In this document: positions 1 through 5,253 of the stretch, in pieces | Position numbering within the stretch: the stretch's first letter is position 1 | Layout: each line of letters starts with the position of its first letter | Assembly: GCA_937863205.1 (NCBI GenBank) | Contig: CALMGA010000041.1 | Location: forward strand, 1 to 5,253 | Source of the DNA: an uncultured Beijerinckiaceae bacterium | Lineage (GTDB): Bacteria; Pseudomonadota; Alphaproteobacteria; Rhizobiales; Beijerinckiaceae | Direction: 5' to 3' | Length of the DNA stretch: 5,253 nucleotides | Program-made: the position numbers and the translations under genes | Notes under the pieces: model-generated | Seen by the model: the letters and a program-made list of their open reading frames with translations, nothing else | Told to the model about the DNA's origin: nothing | Databases searched by the model: none

Positions 1-191
1 GCCCAGGTGTCGAGGTTGAGGCTGGCGCGCCCGGTGGCGGCGGCGTGAAAGGCCGGGTCGATGTAGTCCGGCCCGTTCTTCAGGCCGGACACGCGCAGGT
101 GTTGCCGGGCGAAGGCGCGCATCAGGCCGAGCGTCAGCACGGTCTTGCCGCTGCCCGAGCGCGGCGCCGCGACGACGAGGCCGGCGGCCAC
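1..191 (-). CDS. cobB: Cobyrinate a,c-diamide synthase, N-terminal part (runs off left edge)
   Basis: Only the first 63 residues are present. CobB/CbiA uses ATP and glutamine to amidate the a and c side chains of the corrin ring in the cytoplasm during cobalamin synthesis. The visible part begins LVVAAPRSGSGKT (residues 5-17), the P-loop that opens the CobB/CbiA ATP-binding domain. It continues with KNGPDYIDPAFH (38-49) and ATGRASLNLDTW (52-63), which are hallmark blocks of this family; the common form of the first is K(S/V)GPDYIDP, so Asn39 is a small variation. The glutamine amidotransferase half lies outside the window. The start is taken as GTG at 191-189, which puts the P-loop at the usual distance from the N-terminus. 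No strong ribosome binding site precedes it. The codon lies 4 bp past the peroxiredoxin stop, so translational coupling is likely. Family identity is firm; the exact start is less so. Confidence 0.9.
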   Translation of the reverse strand, partial: MAAGLVVAAPRSGSGKTVLTLGLMRAFARQHLRVSGLKNGPDYIDPAFHAAATGRASLNLDTW

Positions 192-195
192 CCGG

Positions 196-759
196 CTAGC
201 CGTGCCGCCGCAGCAGGTCGAGCACCGGCTCGGCGCTGCGATCGGGCGGGAACACGGGGTAGAAGACGTGCGCGATCCGCCCCTGGCGCACCACCAGCGT
301 GAGACGGCGGACGAGGCGGATGCCGTCGGCCTCGAAGGTCGGCAGCCGCAGCGCGTCGACCAGGGCGAAGCCCGCGTCGCTCAGGACGGCGTAGGGCAGG
401 TGAAGACGCTCGGCCATCTCCGCCTGATAGGCGGTGGACTGCGTGCTGACGCCGTAGACTCCGGCGCCGAGGCTTCGAAAGGCCTCGTGATGGTCGCGGA
501 AGGCGCAGGTCTGAGGCGTGCAGCCGCGCGCGCCGGGAATGGCATCCCATCCCTCGGGCAGGGTGACGCCGGGGCGCCCGGTCATTGGATAGAAGAAGAG
601 TACGCTGGTGCTATCAGGCAGGGCGGCGAGGTCGACGCTGCCGCCTCGCGTCGCCGGCAGGCGCAGGGCCGGCATCGTCATGCCGGGCAGGTGATCGCAG
701 GCGCCGTCGTCGGCGGGAACGGGGAGCGATGTGGGCAGGCTGGCGTAATCGGTTTGCAT
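196..759 (-). CDS. Peroxiredoxin, AhpC/TSA (BCP/PrxQ-like) family
   Basis: This 187-residue protein has a thioredoxin-fold peroxiredoxin layout. It should reduce peroxides in the cytoplasm; no signal peptide is visible. After a leader with DDGACDHLPG (17-26) comes the strand SVLFFYPMTGRPG (52-64), then GCTPQTCAFRDHHEAF (79-94), which carries the likely peroxidatic Cys80 and a second Cys85 placed as in PrxQ/BCP enzymes. The strand VYGVSTQSTAYQAEMAERLHL (101-121) follows, then RLTLVVRQGRI (152-162), where Arg152 matches the conserved catalytic arginine. Between the FYP strand and Cys80 lies an insertion, VTLPEGWDAIPGAR, absent from standard BCP, and the usual Thr three residues before the Cys is Ala77. 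I recall a subfamily with this arrangement, so the gene is probably intact. The ATG has AAGG five bases upstream. It lies 26 bp after the glgA stop and 4 bp before cobB. Reductant and substrate cannot be read from the sequence. Confidence 0.88.
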   Translation of the reverse strand: MQTDYASLPTSLPVPADDGACDHLPGMTMPALRLPATRGGSVDLAALPDSTSVLFFYPMTGRPGVTLPEGWDAIPGARGCTPQTCAFRDHHEAFRSLGAGVYGVSTQSTAYQAEMAERLHLPYAVLSDAGFALVDALRLPTFEADGIRLVRRLTLVVRQGRIAHVFYPVFPPDRSAEPVLDLLRRHG

Positions 760-785
760 CGCGCCTTGTAGCGCGCCCGGTGCGC

Positions 786-2045
786 TCAGGTCGATGCGGC
801 GCGTCCGGCCAGCACGTCCCCGTAGAGCGCGATCGTGCGCTCGGCGATGGCGTTCCAGCTGAAGTGCGCCTCGACGCGGGCGCGCCCGGCCGCACCCATG
901 CGGGCGCGCAAGGCGGCATCGGCGGCGAGCCTGTTGATCGCCCCAGCCAGCGCCAGGGAAAAGCGGCGGGGGTCGACGGGGTCGAAGCCGCCGGGCTTGA
1001 GCCCCACGTCGACCAGGATCCCGGTCTCGCCGGGCACCACCACCTCGGGGATGCCGCCGACGCGCGAGGCCACCACCGGGGTGCCGCAGGCCATCGCCTC
1101 CAGGTTGATGATGCCGAAGGGCTCGTACACCGACGGGCAGCAGAAGATCGCCGCCCGCGCGTAGAGCTCGATCACTTGCGCGCGCGGCAGCATTTCGCGG
1201 ATCCACACCACCCCCGGCCGTTCAGCCGCGACGCGGGCCACGCCGCTTTCCATTTCGGCGGCGATGGCGGGCGTATCCGGGGCGCCGGCGCACAGCACGA
1301 CCTGGCAGGCCGGGTCGATGTCGGGGATGGCGTCGACGAGGTGGATGATCCCCTTCTGCCGCGTGATCCGCCCGACGAACAGCACGAACGGCCGGGCGGG
1401 ATCGATGCCGTGGCGGGTCAGCACCTCGGCTTGTCCATTTCCGGCCCCCGCCACGTCCGTTGGTCCAGCCTTGTACTCGTCGAGGTCGATGCCGTTGTGG
1501 ATGACGTGGACGCGCTCGGGCGCGATGGTGAAGTGCCTGAGCACGTCGGCCCGCGTTTCCCGCGACACGGCGATCACCGCGTCCGCCGCCTCGATCGCCG
1601 TGCGCTCCATCCAGGCGGACAGGTGGTAGGCGTTGCCGAGCTGCTCGACCTTCCACGGCCGCAGCGGCTCCAGCGAGTGGATGGTGAGGACGTAGGGCAC
1701 CCCCCACAGCTTGGCGGCGATGAGCCCGCCCATGTCGGTGTACCAGGTGTGGCAATGGACGAGGTCGGCGTCGAGCCGGTCCTTGGCCATGGCGAGCGAG
1801 CGGGCGAAGGCGTCGACCGCACCGGTGAAGCGGGGGTCGGTGTTTTCGCCGGCCTCGTCCCAGCGGGGATAGCCGCGCACGGCGAGCGCCTCTTCGATTT
1901 GCTGGCTGCCCCGCTGGTCGCCGAAGCAGCGCACCTCGACGGCGATGCGCGCCGCCAGGGCGCGGGCGAGGTACTCGACGTGCACGCCGGCGCCGCCATA
2001 AACGTTGGGCGGGTATTCGTTGGTGAACAGGGCGACTTTGCGCAT
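786..2045 (-). CDS. glgA: GT4-family glycogen synthase / maltose-1-phosphate synthase (GlgA-GlgM type)
   Basis: This 419-residue retaining glycosyltransferase should use ADP-glucose to extend alpha-1,4-glucan or, if it behaves like mycobacterial GlgM, to join glucose to glucose 1-phosphate and form maltose 1-phosphate. It opens with NEYPPNVYGGAGVHVEYL (9-26), the glycine loop of the actinobacterial-type synthase. Next come HCHTWYTD (97-104) and IHSLEPLRPWKVEQLG (122-137). The C-terminal nucleotide-sugar domain starts at FVGRITRQKG (223-232), with Arg226 and Lys231 as the expected diphosphate contacts. It continues through CAGAPDTP (252-259) and EPFGIINLE (308-316), the EX7E motif with Glu308 and Glu316. 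These blocks match the GT4 group that includes Rv1212c, not the GT5 E. coli GlgA with its KTGGL motif. Length is typical. The ATG at 2045 lacks a strong Shine-Dalgarno sequence and follows the SUKH stop by 30 bp. GlgC, the ADP-glucose supplier, is encoded nearby. Which product is made is not decidable here. Confidence 0.93.
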   Translation of the reverse strand: MRKVALFTNEYPPNVYGGAGVHVEYLARALAARIAVEVRCFGDQRGSQQIEEALAVRGYPRWDEAGENTDPRFTGAVDAFARSLAMAKDRLDADLVHCHTWYTDMGGLIAAKLWGVPYVLTIHSLEPLRPWKVEQLGNAYHLSAWMERTAIEAADAVIAVSRETRADVLRHFTIAPERVHVIHNGIDLDEYKAGPTDVAGAGNGQAEVLTRHGIDPARPFVLFVGRITRQKGIIHLVDAIPDIDPACQVVLCAGAPDTPAIAAEMESGVARVAAERPGVVWIREMLPRAQVIELYARAAIFCCPSVYEPFGIINLEAMACGTPVVASRVGGIPEVVVPGETGILVDVGLKPGGFDPVDPRRFSLALAGAINRLAADAALRARMGAAGRARVEAHFSWNAIAERTIALYGDVLAGRAAST

Positions 2046-2075
2046 GCGGGGTCTCGCGGCGGGACCGGCCTTCCC

Positions 2076-2987
2076 TCACCCGGCCGGCGGCCGGGCGCAA
2101 GATTTGCCTGCCCCGCCATCCGGCCAGTCCAGCCACCGGCGCCACAGGTCGGCGTTGGCGTTGTCGGCGCTCATCACGCCGGCTTCGACGAGCCGCAGTC
2201 CCAGCGACGCGTCGTAGGGGCGATCCGCCTCGGCGCGCGCTTCGATGTCGCGACAGGCGGCCTCGTCGGCGAACAGCAGGTCGTGCCAAACGAAGCCGAG
2301 CCGGCTCACCTGTTCGAGGTGGTCCAGCAGGGGGCGGCCCAGCGAGTAGGCGGGCACGTCGACGCCCTCGTGGTCGAGGCAGACGAGATGCTCGGCGGGA
2401 TGATCGGCGTCAACGGCGATCAGGTCGCCGTTGCCCACGCCGGCGAAGGGCACGCCGCACCGCCACGCTTGGGCGAAGTTGCGGTAACGGATGCGCGCGG
2501 TTTCATCCCTGGCGGCGCGGGCCTGCGTTTCGAAGCGGTCCGCCCAGCCCGCCGCCTGCCGGCACAGCGGCTCGACGTGGCTGAGGACGATCGACAGGGC
2601 GCCGCCGGCGATGCGGGGGCCGATCGCCTGCGCCGGCTTCACCGTGCCCTCGTCACGCTTCACCTGGAACGGCGGGGGTGGGATCAGGTCGTAGACGATG
2701 TCGGGGACGCCGTGGCGCGTCATCACCTCGTGGTAGGGCAGCGACCAGGAGAACTCGATGCCGGCGCTCGCCCGGAGAAAGAACTGGCGCAGCGACAGTG
2801 GCAGCTCGAAGCCGATCGCCCGCTCCACCGCGCGCACGCCGGCCTCGCTCGCCGGCGGCTCGGCTTCGTCGAACGGGTTGCCGGCGCCCCAGCTTGTCTT
2901 GAGACCAAGCCGCGGCGCGCAGACGGCAAAGGCGTCGGCGCGTTGCCGGATCGCCTGCCATCTCCGGTCGAAATCGGGTGCGAGCAT
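2076..2987 (-). CDS. SUKH (SMI1/KNR4)-like protein
   Basis: This 303-residue soluble protein resembles the SMI1/KNR4 (SUKH) superfamily. Residues 50-84 (GVRAVERAIGFELPLSLRQF, then FLRASAGIEFSWSLP) give the typical pattern: a helix, the 'lP.slr.Ff' block, then the 'sGg' turn and first strand. Later GVPFAGVGNGDLIAVDADHP (178-197), HLVCLDHEGVD (200-210) and YSLGRPLLDHLEQV (214-227) match the core strands and the closing 'sf.dfL' helix. A proline run, PPPP (103-106), sits in an insert between them. No signal peptide or membrane segment is visible. Bacterial SUKH proteins are often immunity partners of polymorphic toxins, others are regulatory or scaffold-like; no toxin gene is in view. The ATG at 2987 is well supported by AGAAGG five bases upstream. 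It is the first gene of the run leading to glgA, prx and cobB. Superfamily membership is fairly secure, role unknown. Confidence 0.8.
   Translation of the reverse strand: MLAPDFDRRWQAIRQRADAFAVCAPRLGLKTSWGAGNPFDEAEPPASEAGVRAVERAIGFELPLSLRQFFLRASAGIEFSWSLPYHEVMTRHGVPDIVYDLIPPPPFQVKRDEGTVKPAQAIGPRIAGGALSIVLSHVEPLCRQAAGWADRFETQARAARDETARIRYRNFAQAWRCGVPFAGVGNGDLIAVDADHPAEHLVCLDHEGVDVPAYSLGRPLLDHLEQVSRLGFVWHDLLFADEAACRDIEARAEADRPYDASLGLRLVEAGVMSADNANADLWRRWLDWPDGGAGKSCARPPAG
2079..2095 (-). repeat. GC-rich hairpin at the 3' end of the SUKH gene
   Basis: CCCGGCC and GGCCGGG form a perfect 7-bp inverted repeat around a 3-base loop. It covers the last codons (…RPPAG) and ends against the SUKH stop codon, 33 bp before the glgA start. 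It has no T-tract, so it does not look like an intrinsic terminator. It could influence mRNA stability or reinitiation at glgA, but runs of C and G are common in this DNA and it may be chance. Confidence 0.4.
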
Positions 2988-3012
2988 GTTGCCTTCTCTC
3001 GCCGCGCGGCGC

Positions 3013-3061
3013 CGCCCGTTTGTTGCGCCGGGCACGGAGTCACCGGCGCAACGGACGGGCG
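3013..3061. repeat. Long inverted repeat (19-bp arms) between divergent genes
   Basis: The left arm CGCCCGTTTGTTGCGCCGG (3013-3031) and right arm CCGGCGCAACGGACGGGCG (3043-3061) are inverted copies separated by 11 bases. They differ at two adjacent positions. In a plus-strand transcript both would be G-U wobbles, so all 19 pairs could form; in a minus-strand transcript they would be C-A mismatches. The element lies 26 bp upstream of the SUKH ATG and about 70 bp upstream of the plus-strand small gene, so it is in the shared control region. It could be a 5'-leader hairpin, a binding site for a dimeric regulator, or a short dispersed palindromic repeat. The repeat itself is seen directly; its role is not. 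Confidence 0.85.
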
Positions 3062-3130
3062 CAGTCGCCGTTCCAGGGGTGAGGCCGGTGAGGGTGCGCT
3101 CCGGCCGGCCGGCAACGCGCGGCGGAGGAG

Positions 3131-3436
3131 ATGGATACAGGCATGACGCCCGATGCTTTCGCGTCCACCCTGGACGAGGCGGGCCCGCCGCCGCACCTGT
3201 CGGCCGCTCTTGCCGCCCTATGGTGGGCGCATCGCGGCGACTGGGAGCGGGCGCATCAACTCGCCCAGGATAATCCCGGTCGCGATGCCGCCTGGGTGCA
3301 CGCCCACCTCCACCGTCGCGAGGGCGACGACGGCAACGCCGCCTACTGGTACGTCCGAGCCGGCCGGCCGCCGGCAACGGGTTCCCTCGATGCGGAATGG
3401 CGCGCCATCACGGCCGCGCTGCTCGGTCGTAGCTAA
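3131..3436 (+). CDS. Conserved small hypothetical protein, Trp-rich TPR-like
   Basis: This 101-residue protein matches a widespread family of unknown function that I recognise by its core pattern. LWWAHRGDWERAHQLAQDN (30-48) is followed by AAWVHAHLHRREGDDGNAAY (53-72) and WYVRAGRP (73-80). The two amphipathic helix pairs, with GDW…AH and EGD…NA…WY.RAG spacing, resemble TPR/Sel1-type repeats, suggesting a small helical adaptor. No catalytic residues, signal peptide or membrane helix are visible. GGAGGAG at 3124-3130 directly abuts the first ATG (3131). The second in-frame ATG at 3143 (MTPDAFAST…) is 12 bases from it. Neither spacing is ideal, so the start could be either. The gene is transcribed away from the SUKH gene and converges on glgC. 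A link to glycogen metabolism is possible only by position. Confidence 0.82.
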   Translation: MDTGMTPDAFASTLDEAGPPPHLSAALAALWWAHRGDWERAHQLAQDNPGRDAAWVHAHLHRREGDDGNAAYWYVRAGRPPATGSLDAEWRAITAALLGRS

Positions 3437-3473
3437 GCGGGTTCGCGTCGGCAGGCCAGCGCTTCACCCGCTT
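3435..3473 (+). terminator. Putative terminator after the small TPR-like gene
   Basis: AAGCGGGT (3435-3442) and ACCCGCTT (3466-3473) form a perfect 8-bp inverted repeat with a 23-base loop, starting on the stop codon of the small gene. The bases that follow, CGCTTTCT, are modestly T-rich. The long loop and weak T-tract make this a fair but not strong intrinsic terminator candidate. Its place between convergent genes supports the reading. Confidence 0.4.
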
Positions 3474-3500
3474 CGCTTTCTGACAAGCCGCAGGTCTTGA

Positions 3501-3527
3501 TCGCAAAACCGCGGGGCGCTTTTGCGA
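3501..3527 (-). terminator. Putative terminator after glgC, possibly bidirectional
   Basis: TCGCAAAA (3501-3508) and TTTTGCGA (3520-3527) form a perfect 8-bp inverted repeat with an 11-base GC-rich loop. Inside the loop CGC and GCG can add three more pairs after one mismatch. It begins 7 bp past the glgC stop. The A-tract, GC core and T-tract are symmetrical, so it could act on transcripts from either side. No long T-run follows the outer stem, so efficiency is uncertain. Confidence 0.5.
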
Positions 3528-3534
3528 AACTCGC

Positions 3535-4815
3535 TTAGTTGCGCAGCCGGTCGATCATCGGCCGGGTGATGAGGCTGATGCCTTTGGCGGTACGCCGGAA
3601 GCGGGCGGCGTCGTGCTCTGGATCCTCGCCCACCACCAGCCCCTCCGGGATCTGCACCCCGCGGTCGATGATGACGTCGGACAGCCGCGCCCCGCGGCCG
3701 ATCTCGGCATAGGGCAGGATCACCGCCTTGTGGATCTTGCCGTAGGAATGGACGTGCACGCCGGTGAACAGCAGCGAGCACGACAGCTGCGTGCCGGAGA
3801 TGATGCAGCCGCCCGATACCAGCGAGTTGGTGGCCCAGCCGCGCCGCCCGGCATCGTCGTGGACGAATTTGGCCGGCGGCACGATCTCGCCGTAGGTCCA
3901 GATCGGCCAGTCGCGGTCGTAAAGGTCGAGGCCGGGCACCACGTCGCACAAATCGAGGTTCGACTCCCAGTAGGAGTCCAGCGTCCCGGCGTCGCGCCAG
4001 TAAGGCGTCGCCTCGCCCGACGAGCGCACGCAGGACCGCCCGAAGGGATGGGCCACCGCCTTCCCGTGCCGCACGATGTAGGGGATGATGTCGCGGCCGA
4101 AATCGTGGCTGGAGTTGGGGTCGGCGGCGTCGCGGCGCAGCTGCTCGAACAGGAACTGCGTTTCGAAGACGTAGATGCCCATCGAGGCCAGCGCCATCCC
4201 GGGCTTGCCGGGCATCGGCGGGGGATCGGCCGGCTTTTCCAGGAACGACAGGATGCGGTCGCCCTCGTCCACGGCCATCACGCCGAAGGCGGTCGCCTCC
4301 AGGCGCGGCACTTCCAGGCAGCCGACGGTCACATCCGCGCCCTGGTCGACGTGCTGCTGCAGCATCAGCTCGTAATCCTGCTTGTAGATGTGGTCGCCGG
4401 CGAGCAGAACCATGAAGCGCGGGTTGTAGTCGCGGATGATCTCGATGTTCTGGAACACGGCATCGGCGGTACCGGCGTACCACAGGTTCTCCGACACCTG
4501 CTGGCTGGCCGGCAGGATGTCGAAGCTCTCGTTGCGCTCGGGCCGGAAGAAGTTCCAGCCGCGCTGGAGATGGCGGATCAGGCTGTGCGCCTTGTATTGG
4601 GTGGCGACCCCGATGCGGCGGATGCCGGAGTTGAGGGCGTTGGACAAGGCGAAATCGATGATGCGCGACTTGCCGCCGAAGTAGACGGCCGGCTTGGCCC
4701 GCGTGTCGGTGAGTTCAAGCAGGCGGCTGCCGCGCCCTCCCGCCAGGACGTAGGCCATCGCGTGCCGTGCCAGGGGCGCGTGCGCCCGGTTTCCCTCCAC
4801 GTGACGCGTCTCCAA
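3535..4815 (-). CDS. glgC: Glucose-1-phosphate adenylyltransferase (ADP-glucose pyrophosphorylase)
   Basis: This 426-residue enzyme makes ADP-glucose from ATP and glucose 1-phosphate, the committed step of bacterial glycogen synthesis in the cytoplasm. The nucleotidyltransferase domain opens with [11 protein letters not shown] (22-32), [20 protein letters not shown] (39-58) and GTADAV (115-120). GDHIYKQDY (140-148) carries Asp141, equivalent to catalytic Asp142 of E. coli. FLEKPADPP (191-199) carries Lys194, the glucose-1-phosphate lysine. [13 protein letters not shown] (271-283) closes the domain, and a C-terminal left-handed beta-helix follows (about 325-400). Where E. coli has Lys39, the fructose-1,6-bisphosphate lysine, this protein has Thr38, so activation probably differs, as in alphaproteobacterial enzymes. 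The first possible start is TTG 4815, with AAGGG seven bases upstream and an in-frame stop two codons before it. GTG 4800, with GGAG nine bases upstream, is a good alternative. ATG 4756-4758 would cut into conserved sequence. Expected partner: the GT4 synthase at 786-2045. Confidence 0.97.
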   Translation of the reverse strand: METRHVEGNRAHAPLARHAMAYVLAGGRGSRLLELTDTRAKPAVYFGGKSRIIDFALSNALNSGIRRIGVATQYKAHSLIRHLQRGWNFFRPERNESFDILPASQQVSENLWYAGTADAVFQNIEIIRDYNPRFMVLLAGDHIYKQDYELMLQQHVDQGADVTVGCLEVPRLEATAFGVMAVDEGDRILSFLEKPADPPPMPGKPGMALASMGIYVFETQFLFEQLRRDAADPNSSHDFGRDIIPYIVRHGKAVAHPFGRSCVRSSGEATPYWRDAGTLDSYWESNLDLCDVVPGLDLYDRDWPIWTYGEIVPPAKFVHDDAGRRGWATNSLVSGGCIISGTQLSCSLLFTGVHVHSYGKIHKAVILPYAEIGRGARLSDVIIDRGVQIPEGLVVGEDPEHDAARFRRTAKGISLITRPMIDRLRN

Positions 4816-4839
4816 CGGTTAACCCTTGCGCATGTGCGG

Positions 4840-4867
4840 CTTATACGCTTCAGCCTCGAACGAAAAT
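4840..4867 (-). promoter_or_regulatory. Possible sigma-70-like promoter of glgC
   Basis: On the minus strand TATAAG (4845-4840) resembles a -10 box. ATTTTC (4867-4862), 16 bases further upstream, is a poor -35 candidate. The -10 lies about 24 bp upstream of the TTG start, leaving a short leader that contains the AAGGG ribosome binding site. This is one of the few AT-richer patches in the region, which is the main reason to list it. Confidence 0.3.
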
Positions 4868-4872
4868 CCCAC

Positions 4873-4906
4873 TTGAGGCGGGAAACGCCGGGTTCGCCCG
4901 CTTAAA
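4873..4906. repeat. Imperfect inverted repeat upstream of glgC
   Basis: TTGAGGCGGG (4873-4882) and CCCGCTTAAA (4897-4906) can pair over ten positions with one G-T wobble and one mismatch, around a 14-base spacer. It lies just upstream of the putative glgC promoter and 119 bp before the cobD start. It could be an operator for glgC. The rest of the 4816-5024 intergenic stretch shows no clear RNA gene, riboswitch or strong plus-strand promoter. Confidence 0.4.
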
Positions 4907-5024
4907 TCCCGCGCATCGGTTCGCCGGGGATCGGCCAGGGGCGCCAGGGGGTTCCTTGAGCGTCGGTTGAGGCGCGGCAACGGCCGGCCTTGCCACCGCG
5001 CATCCGGCGCGCTTGGGTGCGGGC

Positions 5025-5253
5025 GTGAATGCAGAACTGTTCGACCACGGCGGCGCCCTCGATGCGGCGCAGCGCGTCTTCCCGCAGGCGGCGGGGCCGT
5101 GGCTCGACCTGTCCACCGGCATCAATCCGCTCCCCTACGCCTTCGCCGCGCCTGCCGCCGCCGCTTGGGCGCGCCTGCCGCAAGCCGACGCGCTCGCCGG
5201 GCTGGAGCGCGCCGCCGCCGAGACGCGCCACCTCGGCGTGCGCACGCTCGCCA
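5025..5253 (+). CDS. cobD: L-threonine-O-3-phosphate decarboxylase, N-terminal part (runs off right edge)
   Basis: The first 76 residues of a PLP-dependent aminotransferase-fold enzyme are present. CobD (called CobC in some alphaproteobacteria) decarboxylates threonine phosphate to the aminopropanol phosphate that links the corrin ring to the nucleotide loop of cobalamin. The evidence is FDHGGALDAAQRVFP (6-20) followed by PWLDLSTGINPLPY (25-38). The HGG…A…FP…W.DLSTGINP.PY signature is typical of this family and separates it from the related histidinol-phosphate aminotransferase. The PLP lysine lies outside the window. The start is GTG at 5025. An in-frame TGA at 4968-4970 limits the N-terminus, leaving only a TTG at 5013 as an alternative. 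No good Shine-Dalgarno sequence is visible. It diverges from glgC and is the second cobalamin gene bordering the glycogen block. Confidence 0.88.
   Translation, partial: MNAELFDHGGALDAAQRVFPQAAGPWLDLSTGINPLPYAFAAPAAAAWARLPQADALAGLERAAAETRHLGVRTLA

Noticed and set aside
196..1206. A 336-residue minus-strand frame running into the peroxiredoxin
   Set aside because: The first roughly 149 residues are an out-of-frame reading of glgA. Only the part from ATG 759 has family motifs and a ribosome binding site, so the start was moved there.
585..3146. An 853-codon open frame on the plus strand
   Set aside because: It lies opposite the well-supported prx, glgA and SUKH genes. Its translation is a low-complexity, Arg/Gly/Ala/Asp/His/Val-rich string with no recognisable domain. 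Such antisense openness is expected where coding DNA has very high third-position G+C.
2076..3377. A 433-residue version of the SUKH protein starting at 3377
   Set aside because: The extra 130 residues overlap the small TPR-like gene and the inverted repeat and look like noise. AGAAGG five bases before ATG 2987 settles the start.
3613..4905. A 430-codon open frame on the plus strand opposite glgC
   Set aside because: It is the antisense shadow of glgC, with no domain signature and a His/Val/Asp-rich composition typical of antisense GC-rich frames.
4934..4950. Tandem GCCAGGGG copies with a 9-base period before cobD
   Set aside because: There are only two copies of 8 bases in a G-rich tract. 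A similar pair (GGTGAGG, 3078-3093) occurs before the small gene. Both are within what this base composition would give by chance.
4816..5024. Possible cobalamin riboswitch upstream of cobD
   Set aside because: I looked for the B12 box and nearby conserved blocks. TTGCCACCG at 4990-4998 is only a partial resemblance and the remaining core elements are missing.

Overview
The window reads as a compact stretch of a GC-rich bacterial chromosome (roughly 70% G+C by eye, not counted). It is probably from an alphaproteobacterium. The best pointer is the ADP-glucose pyrophosphorylase, whose N-terminus (…[19 protein letters not shown]…) and C-terminus look like the rhizobial/Agrobacterium form of GlgC rather than the enteric one. 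The peroxiredoxin and the two cobalamin genes fit the same group. A Rhodospirillales-like source is a guess.

Layout from left to right. A minus-strand run reads leftward: SUKH/SMI1-KNR4-like protein (2987-2076), GT4 glycogen/maltose-1-phosphate synthase (2045-786), peroxiredoxin (759-196), then the start of cobB (191 to the window edge). Gaps of 30, 26 and 4 bp suggest one transcription unit. A small plus-strand gene (3131-3436) diverges from the SUKH gene across a 143-bp region that holds a 19-bp-arm inverted repeat. That small gene converges on glgC (4815-3535, minus), and the gap between them carries two perfect 8-bp-arm hairpins that probably act as terminators. Beyond glgC is a 209-bp divergent intergenic region, then the 5' part of a plus-strand cobD/cobC gene that runs off the right edge.

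Functionally, GlgC makes ADP-glucose and the GT4 enzyme is its natural consumer. Its closest recalled relatives are the actinobacterial GlgA/GlgM (Rv1212c) group, which can make maltose 1-phosphate as well as extend glucan. The glycogen genes, with SUKH, small-protein and peroxiredoxin genes, lie between two cobalamin genes that point outward: cobB (corrin ring amidation) and cobD (aminopropanol arm). I see no transposase, integrase, tRNA, CRISPR array or convincing cobalamin riboswitch. There is no gene-free stretch above 300 bp.

Nothing here amounts to a demonstrated new system. The points most worth a second look are the orphan SUKH gene at the head of a glycogen operon, the GlgM-type synthase paired with an alphaproteobacterial GlgC, the inverted repeat at 3013-3061, and the rearranged peroxidatic motif of the peroxiredoxin.
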